Shown here one piece after another: positions 1 through 13,079 of a stretch of DNA of 64,000 nt (its first letter is position 1; each line of letters starts with the position of its first letter). Under the pieces are notes generated by a model that had not been told where the DNA came from, searched no databases, and saw nothing but the letters and a program-made list of their open reading frames with translations. Source of the DNA: Stictocephala bisonia (taxonomy: Eukaryota > Arthropoda > Insecta > Hemiptera > Membracidae); NCBI GenBank assembly GCA_035578905.1, contig JAQJVL010000515.1:124001-188000 (forward strand), read 5' to 3'. Position numbers and translations under genes: made by a program.

Positions 1-1050
1 TGAGTGTTTTTTCGTGCGAGGACACCTTCAGCAAATCCCAACTTGATGTTCCATCGCCTAAGCATATATTTGTTGTTTGGATTTATAAGTATGCTTCTTT
101 CAAATATACTATTCATAAAATTGGTTGTAAATAAATGAAGTTTGGTGATAGTTAAGCACAAAAATAAATGGGCCAGGGGAAATCTATGATCAGCTGAATG
201 CAATATTCAAATAACTTGCATTTGATAAAAAAAAAAAAAAAAAAAAAAAAAACACACGCACACGCACAAGCACAATCACACACACACATTAAATAAATGG
301 GAGGCAGTTGTAAACTAGGAAGTTGTTAAGACTTAAAAACGATCTTTAAAATTATACGCTAGTCGACTTATAATATTGTATAAGTATGTTATTTAGAAAT
401 GTTGATCACTGGTCAATTAAAGTTTACTATAAACCATTCTTCGAAATTTTAATAAGCAAACCCTATATTAGGGTTATTATAGTATAAATAATTTTATACA
501 GAGTAAACAGTTTGAATATTAAAAGAGCCATATGCATAGAAGTAGGAAATGCATGGTTTTAAAGAATCTTTTTATTTCACCCTAAAAACGCTAATTTTAC
601 AAAAAAGAACATTTTTAAATTTAGTTTTTAAAACAATTTTTTGTAAACCAAAAATAATATATCAAATGGCAAATGTTTACACTTAAGAATTATAATATTC
701 GATCCAATCAGTTTTTGGTACAACCTGAATCTGCTTCAGGTTAGTAAGACTTTCTGCTATTCCTTAGTGTGGATTTAGTGTAAAATTTGGTTTCGTCAAT
801 ATAAATGTCTTATTGTGTCAGTGACAAATTTAGCGAACAAACTTCTTATAAAGTTATTTGTAATAAATGAATGTAGTTATTTTTACAATTAGTTTCTAAT
901 TTTTATTCTTTATATAGATATTTGTTTTAAATCTGCATTTTATGTAAATTATATGAAACATTGTAGCCTAGTTGGTTATAAAAAAGTGATATAGGCATAA
1001 CTTGATATGTAATAATGTTTCTTCCTCTTGTCTAGTTGGAAAGGCTTAAC
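1..1050. other. AT-rich non-coding stretch
   Basis: No coding exon or recognisable element is visible apart from the poly-A/CA tract listed separately. Base composition is strongly AT-biased, like most of the window. Confidence 0.5.
227..289 (+). repeat. Poly-A tract followed by CA-rich microsatellite
   Basis: A run of 26 A residues (227-252) passes directly into a CA-rich tract with occasional G and T. A poly-A run merging into a simple repeat could be the 3' end of an old retroposon, but the sequence upstream is not recognisable, so it may equally be a plain microsatellite. Confidence 0.7.
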
Positions 1051-1052
1051 TA

Positions 1053-1911
1053 TACAGGGTGGGTTTTGAGTAAGCTACCCCCCAATTTGTTTCCACAGTT
1101 TGTACTATACTTGCTTTTTTAATTTGCCATCAAATTACTATTAAACCACACTACATTTAGAATGCTTCAATCTAATGAATCAACTGAAATATTTTAAATG
1201 GGAACGTGTCACTTGATATATCATTTAACACTGCAATTCCAAACTGAAAATGATATCACAATTAGAATTTAAAAAAACATTTGTCGTTCTTTGGTTTGTA
1301 GTTATTTTTTATTTAAATTAATGGACATCTTCTATGTCTTCTCAAAATAATAACTGCTTTGTCATTTTAAGCAGTCAGTTAACCCCTAACTAGTGGCCAC
1401 ACTTTAATCTGCTTGTTGGATATGACATCAAATTAATATTAACCCACAATACATTTAGAGTGCTTCAATGTTATAAGCGATCACTTGGGGTTTAAGGTCT
1501 AGAAGTCAACTTCAAAATTTTAAATGAGAGCGTGGTCACATGGTATTACATTTAACACCGTAATTACAAGCTTAAAACGCTTGTGTCACTATATATATAT
1601 ATATAATAAATAAATAAAAAAAAAAACACTAGGCAACAATGAAAACACTAATCCGAAGAACAAAACATCTTTTTTAAATTTTGATTGCACAATCGTTTTC
1701 AGCTTGTAACGACGGTGTTAAAAGGCACACTACATGTCCACGTTTTTATTAAAAATGTTGAAGTTGACTCCTCATCTTAGATTGCAAATTAATCCCAATA
1801 TCATAAATGCAGCGTAGTTTAGTATACATTTAATGGCTCCTTCAAAAGGCAAATATTTTATAAACTCAGGAAAAAAGTTAGAGAGGTAAGTGAGTTAAAG
1901 TTCACCCTGTA
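1053..1911. mobile_element. Non-autonomous DNA transposon with TACAGGGTG terminal inverted repeats
   Basis: The left end reads TACAGGGTGGGTTTT and the right end, reverse complemented, TACAGGGTGAACTTT. The first nine bases match exactly and weaker matching continues for about 18 more. Both ends are flanked by TA (1051-1052 and 1912-1913), consistent with a TA target-site duplication. The 859-bp interior is AT-rich, has no transposase frame, and contains loosely repeated blocks (around 1196, 1520 and 1690). This is the build of a non-autonomous, MITE-like element. The TA duplication suggests a Tc1/mariner-type or other TA-targeting superfamily, but the termini alone do not decide it. Confidence 0.5.
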
Positions 1912-1913
1912 TA

Positions 1914-2581
1914 TTCGCATCTGGTTTTTTGTTTGTATATCATAAATACTTATTTGTGAATAGTTGCTATAATCCATTAAAATTAGTATGGTTTATAAAA
2001 CGATTAAACATTGTGCAGCCTATTAGATTTAAAAATTGTTTAAGCTGATTTATTATAATTTTATTATTTTTCTTCACATTAAACACCTACGTTATTAAAA
2101 TATATTCTCTTATTTTCAGTTGCACCGTCCTAAGCTCTCTTTCATCCGAATATTGAATTGTAAAAAGGCTCTTACTGACCAGTATCGGTATATTTATATC
2201 TACCTTATTTTAGCTCTTTAAGAAATATATTTTAAAATCTTTCTTAGTAAGCATCTAGAGCCTTTACATATTATTTATTTCTACTATCTAAGTCCTATAG
2301 TTGTTGAGAAACTAGGGCCAGTCTGTCAATAGTATTTGGCGCTATATTCATAGATTTTTTTAATCCTCAATAATGTTTCTTAGTCATGTGTTAATGAACT
2401 TCCCTGCAACTTAATTATATATGTCCTTTGCCGTAAAATTGAACAGTGATTTTTTATTTCTCAGTTGATTGGATTGTAAATTAAATATTGATTTGTTAAG
2501 TACTATATGAATACAAATCCTGTATAAATTGGTAATTAGTATACATATTTTAACTAATAGAATGCATAACAAATGTGATAA
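1914..2581. other. AT-rich non-coding stretch
   Basis: Nothing recognisable; short frames here look like chance. Confidence 0.4.
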
Positions 2582-3041
2582 AATGGTAGAAATCTTACAT
2601 TCTTCACTTACAAAATCTTGGTGCACCAAAAATTTTTAGAATAAACAAAAACCTGTTTATAATTTGCTAATGATAAATTTACTCAAACAAAACATAACAT
2701 TTTGCTCAATGTGGTGATATTTTCAAAATCAACATAAAATTTAAAACAAGAATAATTAATTTTAATCTTGATAAACTTATAAATTTCATCCGAATAGTGT
2801 AAAAAATATGTAATGGTAGAAATCTTACATTCTTCACTTACAATATCTTGGTGCACCAAAAATTTTTAGAATAAACAAAAACCTGTTTATAATTTGCTAA
2901 TGATAAATTTACTCAAACAAAACATAACATTTTGCTCAATGTGGTGATATTTTCAAAATCAAAATAAAATTTAAAACAAGAATAATTAATTTTAATCTTG
3001 ATAAACTTATAAATTTCATCCAAATAGTGTAAAAAATATCT
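2582..3041. repeat. Tandem duplication, 230-bp unit, two copies
   Basis: The segment starting AATGGTAGAAATCTTACATT at 2582 is repeated almost exactly from 2812. The two copies differ at only a few positions, so the duplication is recent. No coding content was seen. Confidence 0.9.
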
Positions 3042-4389
3042 AAGATAGTGATAAAACTGAGTCATAATTAAAATGTCTAGAAGTTAAGAACAAAAGTAAT
3101 GCATAATACATAATAACTTAAGATAATTATTGTTTAGACACGCTTATTTATATTATAACTAAATAACCAGTTTTGTAGATTGCCTATGTATTTACTAGTT
3201 ATATTATTATTTAATTATTATAGGCCTATGTATTTAATTAGTAGTTTTGTTTTACACTGGACATATTACCTGCATATATTATATAATTTTCAAATTATCT
3301 AAAATCACCACCAATTACAATATTATGATGGTTACAATTTCCATAATTCACTTGTAAATACTTTGTATAATTTGTGAAATAACGATTCATTATTATTATA
3401 TATCATGTTATTATAATTTTCATAGCAAGAATTGATATTTGCACTTAGATAATTATTTTGCGTCACATTATTAGTTTGAGAAATAATGTTACTAGTTTAA
3501 TCTTTGTAATATTTATTTATCTTTTTACCATAAATTTGGCGATTCATTTCGTAAGTATGTTTTATTTATAATTAACAATTAGCTTTCAAACATTAGATGG
3601 CGTTTATAAAATGGCGTTCAATTCATAATTACCGAAACCAAAGTACAGTACTTAGTTATCAATATATCGACAATGTAGAAGCACGTTAATTCCAATTGTT
3701 CGGAGCTAAATTACACGCATAATTGGTTCAGCATAAATGCAAGGGTGTGAATGGCAGCAGTTATCAATCGTGAATACAGATGTCACTGAAGGGGTTTGTT
3801 CCCAACTACTCGTATGGATTGTGATCTCTCATAATATACATATCATTTCTAATTATCAATAAATATTCATAATTGGCTGATTAAAACACAACGAAACTTT
3901 TTGATGGATATCAATTAATTAAAACAGGGGGGTTTAATATCTTTTGTAGTATTTAGTGCATATTTTAACTATATTAATATTTCATAAAATTATAACGCTA
4001 AGCTAGTTTTTTTTGTATTTGTAACGTAAAATATACATTTCCAAATATCTATTGAATATTTATATTACTATTCATACCATTTAGCTAAAACAAATATTAT
4101 ATTAATTTTATTGATTTGAACGTTTTAAAATAGTGGTAATATGAAATTGAGAATCAAAGCTGTTATTATTTAAATTTCAGCTTACATGTTCAAGGATACA
4201 TAATTTTAAATTGCTATAAATTATAACAACTTATTTTTTACGCTAATCACAACTTATTATGACAAAATCAACCACAACATTGATTAAATGAACACGTTTT
4301 ACATAAAGAAGGTATTTTCTTGATTAAAACTATTTAACTCGTGGACCATTTCATGTGTTAGTATGGTGTTATATCTAGTGCTATTATTA
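3042..4389. other. AT-rich non-coding stretch
   Basis: No exon, RNA gene or mobile element could be recognised. Confidence 0.4.
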
Positions 4390-5154
4390 GTTCTTAAAAT
4401 TATTTGAGATTAATCAGTTGCTACAAACAACACTATATGACCTTCATAAATGGTTTGAGTGCAATGGTTTGTCTTTGAACATAGGTAAAAGTAAGGTTAT
4501 TCATTTCCGTCATGAACATTTAGGATTGTCTAGTGCACGATGGTCAGAATATTCCTGTTGTTGATTCTTTATCCTTTCTGGGATTAGGAATTGATTCTGA
4601 TTTATCTTGGTAGTTAGAGATTGACTATCCGCTCTAAGCTACCTAAATATCTTTTTTCTCTCCATCATCTATAGTAATTTTTGCTAAAATATATTTTAAA
4701 ACTAGTGTATTTTGGATGTTTTCACAGTTCGTTAGTAAATGGAGCCATATTTCTTAAGAATAGTGAGGATGCAAAAAAGGGCTTTGAGAATGATCTGTGG
4801 TCTCAATCGCAGGGGCAGCTGTTGATCAGTCTTTCTTGACGAACAAATTATGACACTACTCTCAATTATTATTTACTCTGCCTGCACTATTGTTTATAAA
4901 AATAAAGTCAAATTTAAAAATAAAAGTTATAAATATAATACAAGGTGTGGGAATGAATTTATTTCATATTTCTGCAAGGAAAGCTGTGTCATGAAGAGCG
5001 TAACATTTTCTACGCCCAAGTTTTTTAAAGATTTGCCAACTGCCATTAAAGATTTATCTAGTGTAGCCATTTTAAAATATAGACTAAAACAATATTTAAT
5101 AATGAATTCATTTTATTCTGTTGGTCAACTTTTTAATAATGATTATTACATTTA
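4390..5154 (+). pseudogene. 3' end of a non-LTR retrotransposon (LINE) reverse transcriptase ORF
   Basis: Translated with frame breaks, 4405-4500 gives a region with WFECNGLSLNIGKSKV, which matches the segment after the reverse-transcriptase catalytic motif of jockey/CR1-type LINEs (WF..N.L.LN..K.K). About 4770-4800 reads as a KKGLRMI-like segment. The open frame 4850-5154 carries the typical C-terminal tail (SVTFSTPKFFKDLPTAIKDL, then a YRLKQYL motif). Stops and frameshifts separate the parts and the 5' two thirds are missing, so this is a dead, 5'-truncated copy. The exact clade needs an alignment. Confidence 0.75.
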
Positions 5155-5159
5155 AAATA

Positions 5160-7280
5160 TGTTACGATTATATTGACTATGTTTGGAACTGTAGCCATTA
5201 ATATGAACAATAAAGGCATTTGAATTTTAATTTGATGAAGTGTATACAAATATAATAAATGAAATATTAAAATACTATTGTTCTCAGCACATATCATGTA
5301 AATATTGTTACTCAAAGTATTTTGACTAGTTAATTTATAAATAGATTGAATCAATCAAACTTAAGTGACATACGTTTTTTGTACATTTCGTATTTGATTG
5401 ATGATACAAAATATAATTTAACAAATTAAGCCAAACATTTCAGTTTTCATATAAAATAGTACAAATAATAATTATTAAAATGTATTGCCACATACACAGC
5501 ACATAATATTGTGTTTAAAAGTGTTTTAATACAGATTTTAGATGTTTTGATAGTGATATACATTTGGATGTTTGTAATAGTTAAATCCAATCTCAATATA
5601 AAATACAGTCTTACTAAATACTCGTACCATCAGATGTGACATTACTGACTGGGATATGTTATTAAATTCCATTAAACATGTTTACAATTTAACATTTTTC
5701 AGACATGCAATATTTAACTTATAAAAAAGGAAAAATGTTCTAGTAATTTTACTTTCTTCAGCACTTCGAAGCTTCTATGTTCCGAGTATATACCGGACAT
5801 TATTTGACCATAATGTTAAGGGTAAATTATTATATGTAAGCATTACTATGGGAACCGAAAATAATACATTTTAGGTATAATAGATTTAAATCATAAAATA
5901 TAAATGTGTGTACCACTTTGTGCTTTTAATACAAAAGTGATCATTATTAAATATATATGTTTTATAACATAGATTTTATTTCTATTGTATTATGACCATT
6001 CAAGCTAAAATTAAATAATTCAAATATACCATAGGTCATAAAATAATTGTTAGTTTAATTATTCTGTTGAAACGTTTTATTAACAGCAACATTAATTATC
6101 AAAAAGTTACCGAAGTCCTATACATATAAATATTAAATCTTAGTGTGAGAAGGGGGTGGAAAAGATATTGTTAAAGTTTAGGGAAATACTTGACCCAAAA
6201 CGATAAGTATTTATGACAATAAAGAAAGACAAAATTCTAACGAAAATAGTGAATAATTGTTGTAATATGAATGTATTTGTCTTGCTACTGTAATACAACT
6301 CAATATACATATTGTAGTGTGGCCTATATTAATTATATGTCAATTATTCTTTGGTTGTAGATAGTTTACTTTAGAATAATTATTTTGTCTACATAATCAA
6401 CTACTTACTTTGTCTCAGTGTTATGAAATTATTCTTCAGTTTGTCTCATCATTATGACCTCCGACAAATATCTAGAAGCAACTTCTTAAAATCACTTTAA
6501 ATCGATCTATTTAAATGTATTTAAATAAATATAAAATCCCTGCATTTACGTTGTTACGACCGCTTGAAGCAAAGAAATGGTACTTATGGAAATTGAAAAG
6601 AACTATTTTTTGAAAAGGTAAAATTCTAAAATTTATAAATCCTATAGGAAACATTTATGGAAACCATGTATTAAAATCTGAATGATATACAATAACGGTG
6701 CTTAGATTAATAAAAACGTAAATTCAATTCACAGTGAAAGCTAGTTAAATATCTGTGGTTTTTTTGTAAAAATTAAAATTTTAAAATGTATTTTAAATCT
6801 ATTTCATAACGTAAAACTAAACAAAAACACGCCTCTTTTTTTTTTAATTCTTTCAAACTTAGGTATACATATAGAATCTGCACCGTCAGTATGATGTGTT
6901 GTGTCAAATATTTTTATGATTAATATCCTTATATTTTACTGAAAAAGTAAATTTTTTCACTGATGAATGGATTTAAATGTTGATTATGTTTTGGCTTTAT
7001 GATTGTATTACTTTAATTAATAGCTAGTATACACCATTCCCTTAGATATAGTAAACCTATGTAACAGACAAAATAAATGTTAAAAGATCCTTACTAATTA
7101 TAAGTGAAGCCTTTAATTTATCTTACAATAATATAACATTAACAGTAGATAGGATTTCAAATTCATTTTTTTATTTGTATGTAAGTTCATGGCCATCAGG
7201 TCGAATCGTAGGAGCCTCTATCAAGTAACCTACGGGAGAATTATATTGAAATGATGTGAAGAGAGGTTTATCAAAAAGTT
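5160..7280. other. AT-rich non-coding stretch
   Basis: No supported gene. The short frames have the low-complexity composition expected from AT-rich spacer. Confidence 0.4.
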
Positions 7281-8235
7281 TCACCATACGTATATGTGAG
7301 GGTGGGTGAGTCAATCAGTACCACCGTACGTTTATGGGAAGTAGAGTGCGTCAGTACCACCGTACCTGTATGGTAGGGTAGGTGGGTCAGTACCATCGTA
7401 CGTGTATGGGAGGGTGGGTGGGTTAGTACTACCATACGTGTATGTGAGGGTGGGTGGGTCAGTCAGTACCACAGTACGTTTATGGGAAGAACTGTGGGTC
7501 AGTACCATCGTACGTGTATAGGAGGGTGGGTGGGTTATTACTACCATACGTGTATGTGAGGGTGGGTGGGTCAGTCAGTACCACCGTACGTTTGTGGGAA
7601 GAATGGTGGGTCAGTACGACCATACCTTTATGGGAAGGTAGGTGGGTCAGTACCACCGTATCTGTATGGGAGGGTGGGTGGGTCAATACCACCGTATCTG
7701 TATGGGAGGGTAGGTGGGTTAGTACCATCGTACGTGTATGGGAGGGTGGGTGGGTTAGTACTACCATACTTGTATGTGAGGGTGGGTGGGTCAGTCAGTA
7801 CCACCGTACGTTTATGGGAAGAACGGTGGGTCAGTACCACCATACCTTTATGGGAGGGTAGGTGGGTCAGTACCACCGTATGTGTATGGGAGGGTGGGTG
7901 GGTTAATACCAACATACGTGAATATGAGGGTGGGTGGGTCAGTCAGTACCACCGTACGTTTATGGGAAGAACGGTGGGTCAATACCATCGTACGTGTATG
8001 GGAGGGTGGGTGGGTTAGTACTACCATGCGTGTATGTGAGGGTGGGTGGGTTAGTCAGTACCACCATACGTTTATGGGAAGAACGGTGGGTCAGTACCAC
8101 CATACCTTTATGGGAGGGTAGGTGGGTCAGTACCACCCTATCTGTATGGGAGGCTGGGTGGGTCAGTATTATCGTACGTGTATGTTGGGGTGGATCAGTA
8201 CAACCGTGTATGGAATGGTGAGTGGGTCAATACCT
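7281..8235 (+). repeat. G-rich 36-bp minisatellite array (main copy)
   Basis: About 26 copies of a 36-bp unit built on GTACCACCGTACGTGTATGG followed by a G-run block. A 40-bp variant with a duplicated GTCA recurs near 7459, 7571, 7791 and 7939, with spacings that are sums of 36 and 40, so there is multimeric structure. Many units contain GGGAGGGTGGGTGGG, a four-run G-quadruplex motif with one-base loops; perfect cases start at 7408, 7668, 7740, 7888 and 8000. Because 36 is a multiple of three, several frames stay open on both strands. I regard these as repeat artefacts, not genes. Confidence 0.95.
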
Positions 8236-8985
8236 CCATAGGCCACACATTTTGAGGATTATTGTAGACGCTTATAAATATTTGTGAGATTAGGAGAAAT
8301 TATTTTAGGTTAATTTAATAAAAATAGAAAAAAACTATTCATTTTGTTAGTTTTATTCTATACGTACGCTTCATAAATCCAATATGTTGTAGCATTTGTT
8401 TTGCCAAATCTTAATTTTAAAATGGTAAACGTAAAGTATATATTTTGAATGTGCATTTATGTATATTGCAATGGATTTACATGACATTTACAAAATACAT
8501 AATACAATTAATTTTACAATAAGAAAATATGTTAAGTATTACTGTATTTCCTCTTTGACTCAAGTCTAACATTGGGAACCTTAACGCACATCCCTAGTCA
8601 TACAGCTGTACTTATACTGCGTTTAGTGCCGTGATACATTACTCAATCCTGGCATTCCGTATAATACAATATCATGTATGTGTCGATGAGTTTTCTATTA
8701 CACATTCTTACATGTAGTTTATCTGTGAATTAAATTACTTGAAACTCATTACAGTATGTGAAGTAATAAATTGTAGCTGAATACTGTCGGCTATTTATCT
8801 GTTAATGGATATATTTGCCATGTCGTGTGAATTGGTTTACCTAACACTGACCTAATTTAATTTTTACACAATGTAAAGTTTTCTATGCTTTATCTATAAT
8901 GAAAATCAAACATGATGTTTTTAACACAATATAATTACTTGCAACAATGTTTTACGTTAGTTTTTAAACGCAAATAGTACTGGCT
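8236..8985. other. AT-rich non-coding stretch
   Basis: Nothing recognisable. Confidence 0.4.
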
Positions 8986-9165
8986 TCCAGTGGTAGTGAC
9001 CCTCCCACCCACCAGACACGTATAGTGGTTGTAAGTTTCCTTTCCACCATATACGTAGCTTACAATGGTTAATGTCCCTCCCACTTACCATACACATAGT
9101 TGTAATTCTCCCATCCACCACTCATAGGTAATGACCCTCCCACCCATCATACACGTATAGTGTTT
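8986..9165 (-). repeat. Short diverged copy of the 36-bp G-rich minisatellite
   Basis: Here the C-rich strand is on top (GACCCTCCCACCCACC, ACACGTATAGTGGTTG), so the array runs opposite to the one at 7281. Roughly five degenerate units are recognisable. Confidence 0.8.
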
Positions 9166-11290
9166 GTGAAAAATGCCACATCAAAATAACATATCTTGAA
9201 AGCAAAAGTAATTTAGTTAGGACAATTAGCAGAGCGGACATTCACTACAATTTTACCCGTCAGATTTGTTGGCCAATAATTTTTGAATTCTACAAGATGA
9301 GATTACGGGAACTAATTATTATTGATTTGTTTCAAAATATATTTGTATGAAATGTATCAATATTTGAAGTCTTTTCATTATGATTGAGCAATAAAATGTC
9401 AGTTCATTACAAACACTATAAGCTTATTGTAATCCCAATGACTGGTCTGTCAGTCACTCAAACGAACCTTTCTGAACGATGTATAATATTGTTCCCTTTA
9501 ATTTTATAGTTTGCCAATAAAATATATTCTCCGAAACGCCACTACATTTGGATCAGGCTAAAGATAATGGAAGTTTTATGTTGGCGGAAAGAAATCACAA
9601 TATTTTTTAAGTATACAGAAAAATTTATCAAGTTAAAACTTTCATTTACAAATGATAGTGTTGCCATATTTTTAAATTGCCATTAAAATGACAATTGCAA
9701 ATATTCAGGGAAATTACTCTTTATAATGCCTACATTTTTACATTAATTGCTGTATTCATTTTTTCCATGTAATTTGTTACGTGTAACCAAGAGTAAGTAA
9801 GTGCTCATGCAATAAGTAGAGGTAAATTACGGCTTACATTAATTATGACATAAATGATTAACATATGAATTAATTTATAATAATCAATCAACCTGTTATT
9901 AGAGTTCTAACAAGTTATAATATAGTCTATTTTACTGCAATGTATACAATACCGAACAAAGTAACTCCTTATTCCATAAGAAAAGTGTTTCTTAAAAATT
10001 AGTTTGACTTTATCATTTATTTTACATTGAAAGCATTGTTTTACCAAACAAGATAACAAGGATGAACGTACGTAAAAAGGTGTCTATTTGACACGTGGCC
10101 GGTCGCAGTATGTTGATTAAGGAAGGGCACACATCACGTGTAGATAAGGTGTGAACATTGACACCATGGGCAGGGAATGGCATCGGCGTTGACTGATTGA
10201 GGTAGAGTCAACATTGACGGCGATCACAGTAATAATGTGATGGATGGGGTCTTGAACATGGAACCAAACTGATTGTCCTATGGCTGACCATGTTATGATT
10301 TGACTGTAGTTTAGTCATAGATTGTATTTTGAAATAGAAGAATACTATTTCATAAGTTATATTAATAACTTAATTATTTATGCACACTTATTTGTAAACT
10401 TTTTAAGGAACAATCTTGAATTCTCCTTTGCGTCTTAGTGCTTTATAGACTACATATCTGTAATGTTAATGTACATTGCAATTTTACTCTGTCATACTAA
10501 CTTTGTATGACAAATATTTTGTTTTACTTATTATCACTATTAAAATTAAATTAGAACTAGTTTTAAAGTGACAGTGTTTCAAAGATAAGAACACGCAGGA
10601 TATTTCATCCCTGACGTAGAAAACATGCGATCCTACATAAAGAGCAAGTCTGTTAGTTATGTTTACGTCGTGCACACCTGTGTTATAACTGACTTTCTAC
10701 TAACACATAAACTACTATATATACCTTTTATACGTATAACTTTCTGTGTTATTTACGTTTAATGGGTACATTGGGTGAGGAGACTGACAATTTTGAAGCA
10801 ATAATTTTGCATCATAAGTAGCTGTGCTGCTAATAAATGTGATGTAGCAGTCACTCATTGGCAAAATGAGTAAGTTAATAGTAGTCATATTGAAGATAAG
10901 TGGGAGGGTTGAAATATTAAATATTTGTGGGTGATAAGGAAAGGAACTGAACTTATGTTAGTTAAAGAAGATTTAATTGGTGGGATGTTCTCGGCCATTC
11001 CCTTAAGGGTAAATACATTATTCATAGTCATATTTTACGTCATGCAATTAGGATAGGTAACAATAATTTTGTAGGAAATATTAAAGTCGTATTCAAGTCA
11101 GGTGGGTTAATAGAAATATTGTTTTATTATAGACTAGCGCATTACATTGATGTAATTTACGCCCTTAGTAAGTTTACTGACAGTCCTTTTGTAAAGTAGA
11201 TTAGCGAGCTATATTAAATATTATTTAATAATTTTATTAGTTTGTTAAGAATAAGTATAATGAATTATTATGTGACAATTGATTTTTTAC
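9166..11290. other. Non-coding stretch with one GC-richer island
   Basis: Mostly AT-rich spacer. About 10060-10280 is richer in G and C and contains CACGTG-like words, but shows no convincing exon or element. No gene is supported. Confidence 0.4.
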
Positions 11291-11294
11291 TTTG

Positions 11295-12160
11295 TTAGTT
11301 GTTTTAAAGTATTTCTTAGATTCAACGAATAACAGTCATTACGAACTAATTCAATAAGCCACTTAAAGTTATTTTCTCTTGTTTTTCCTCTGTCACTTGT
11401 ATTTTTGTAAAAGGCAAGCCTCTCCACACTTACTTTATGTCCACTAACCATAGCAGTAAAGCAGCGACTTATATCATTGGGTGTCACATTTTGCATTCCA
11501 AACTCGCTAAAATTATTGCCGGTTACCTCGCCAGCACGCAATGTTGCTCAGAAGGATTTAGAATCCTTACAATTCAGCCTTTCCGCAAAATAATCTTTCT
11601 TTGCTTTTCCAATTACATAGTTGAGGTTATTCCGTGTCTTGCAATATGCCTCTTTGGTGAGTATACTTTTACTGGAAGTAAAGCACTTTTTAAACTTATT
11701 TTTGGTTTATTTCATAGTTCCGCCAAAGTGCCCTGTTACTAGCTCATAATAACTGTCATTATGATCTATGTCAATGAGCCACTTAAAGTTATTTTTTTTT
11801 TTTTTAATATTTCTTAGATTCAACGAATAACAGTCATTATGAGCTGGTTCAATGAGCCACGTAAAGTTATTTTTTAAGTATTTATTAATCAATGAAATAC
11901 AACAAGTAAAGTTAAAATATACTTAAGTATTTATTAATACTCATAATGACTGTTATTTCAACGAATAACAGTCATTATGAGCTAGATCAATGAGCCATTA
12001 AAAGTTATTTTTAATTATTTATTAGATTCAACGAATAACAGACATTATGAGCTAGATCAATGAGCCACTAAAAGTTATTTTTAAGTATTTATTAGATTCA
12101 ACGAATAACAGCCATTATGAGCTAGTTCAATGAGCCACTTATGGTTATATTTAAGCAAGG
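11295..12160. repeat. 70-bp tandem repeat split by a LINE fragment
   Basis: Units contain CAACGAATAACAGTCATTAT, then a GAGCTAG..CAATGAGCCACT block and a T-rich spacer. Tandem copies are clear from 11750 to 12150, and a related unit lies at 11305-11375 on the other side of the LINE fragment. At 11940-11981 a unit meets an inverted copy and forms a perfect hairpin: 18-bp arms (11940-11957, 11964-11981) and a 6-base loop. Confidence 0.85.
11390..11745 (-). pseudogene. LINE ORF2 fragment between endonuclease and reverse transcriptase
   Basis: On the - strand, 11705 to 11400 gives a frame with KEAYCKTRNNLNYVIGKAKK and DYFAERLN, the basic Y..RN.LN..I..AKK.YF region that precedes the RT domain in jockey/CR1-type LINEs. 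It continues as GNNFSEFGMQNVTPNDIS after one in-frame stop. Neither endonuclease nor RT catalytic motifs are present. The fragment is bounded on both sides by the 70-bp repeat, which suggests the two were amplified or inserted together. Confidence 0.6.
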
Positions 12161-12773
12161 TATATTGATAACACTACTCTTTCAGATAGGTGAGTGAACA
12201 TATGTTAGGTCCTGTAGGTTGGAGGTATATGTTATGCGTAGATATGGTGAAATAAGGCAAGTGCAGTTTTATAGGTCAGAAAGCTTCGTCAGGAACACTA
12301 ATTTTGTGAAATACGCGAATGAACCACTAATAGCCGTATTTAAATAAAATATGTTAGACTGTGAAGAGCCATTTTGTGGTAAAGTGCACAACCAATTAAT
12401 TGACTTATTATAGATCGGCTGAGTAAGTAATATTTGTTTTTTAATTTATCTATGCGCCCAAAATGATATAGTTGTACTTGCAAAAATTACTAATAAATTT
12501 ATAGTTGAGAGTGTGGAAGAATGTAAAGTAGTTGGTCAACAAGATAATTATGAAATATGAGTATGAGTGTATATATTATTTGTAATAAGGTCAAGATGGT
12601 TATGTCATTGTTTTACGTTGGTTGATTTACTCATTTATAAAAACCCGGACAGAAGGTCAACTATTACTATATTGTATTGGTAAATTTGTCGAACATGTGA
12701 GAGCTGGACGACGAGTTTCAGATCAAGTGATCCATCTTTAGGTCTTGTTTCATCTCTATTAAGTTTTTCCAAT
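12161..12773. other. Non-coding stretch
   Basis: No recognisable feature. Confidence 0.4.
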
Positions 12774-12910
12774 ACACATGACATACACACGACATGCAAA
12801 TGACATACACACGTCATACACACGATATACACACGATATACACACGACATACACACGTCGTACACACGACGTACACACGTCGTACACATGACGTACACAT
12901 GACATACAAC
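12774..12910. repeat. 11-bp minisatellite (CACGACATACA type)
   Basis: About 12 units of an 11-bp alternating purine-pyrimidine-like repeat, with variants CACGATATACA, CACGTCGTACA and CATGACGTACA. Frames open on both strands here only because the repeat lacks stop triplets. Confidence 0.9.
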
Positions 12911-13079
12911 CTATGGACTACTATCGGTGCGTTCCAGCATGTGTTTTCTCATTTTAATACAATCGTGACGTGTGTGAACTTTGGCTTATAAGTGCCATGT
13001 GTATTTGATAAACCTTTAAAGGTATTTGATGAGATTATTGAATAGGCTTACAAGGACATTTTGTTAGATTATGACCTAT

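Noticed and set aside
7332..8221. Overlapping open frames on both strands encoding YGRVGGSVPPYV-like repeats
   Set aside because: The unit is 36 bp without stops, so several frames are open at once. This is repeat geometry, not coding selection.
12635..12991. Frames with repeated cysteine-valine or threonine-histidine residues
   Set aside because: They are translations of the 11-bp microsatellite.
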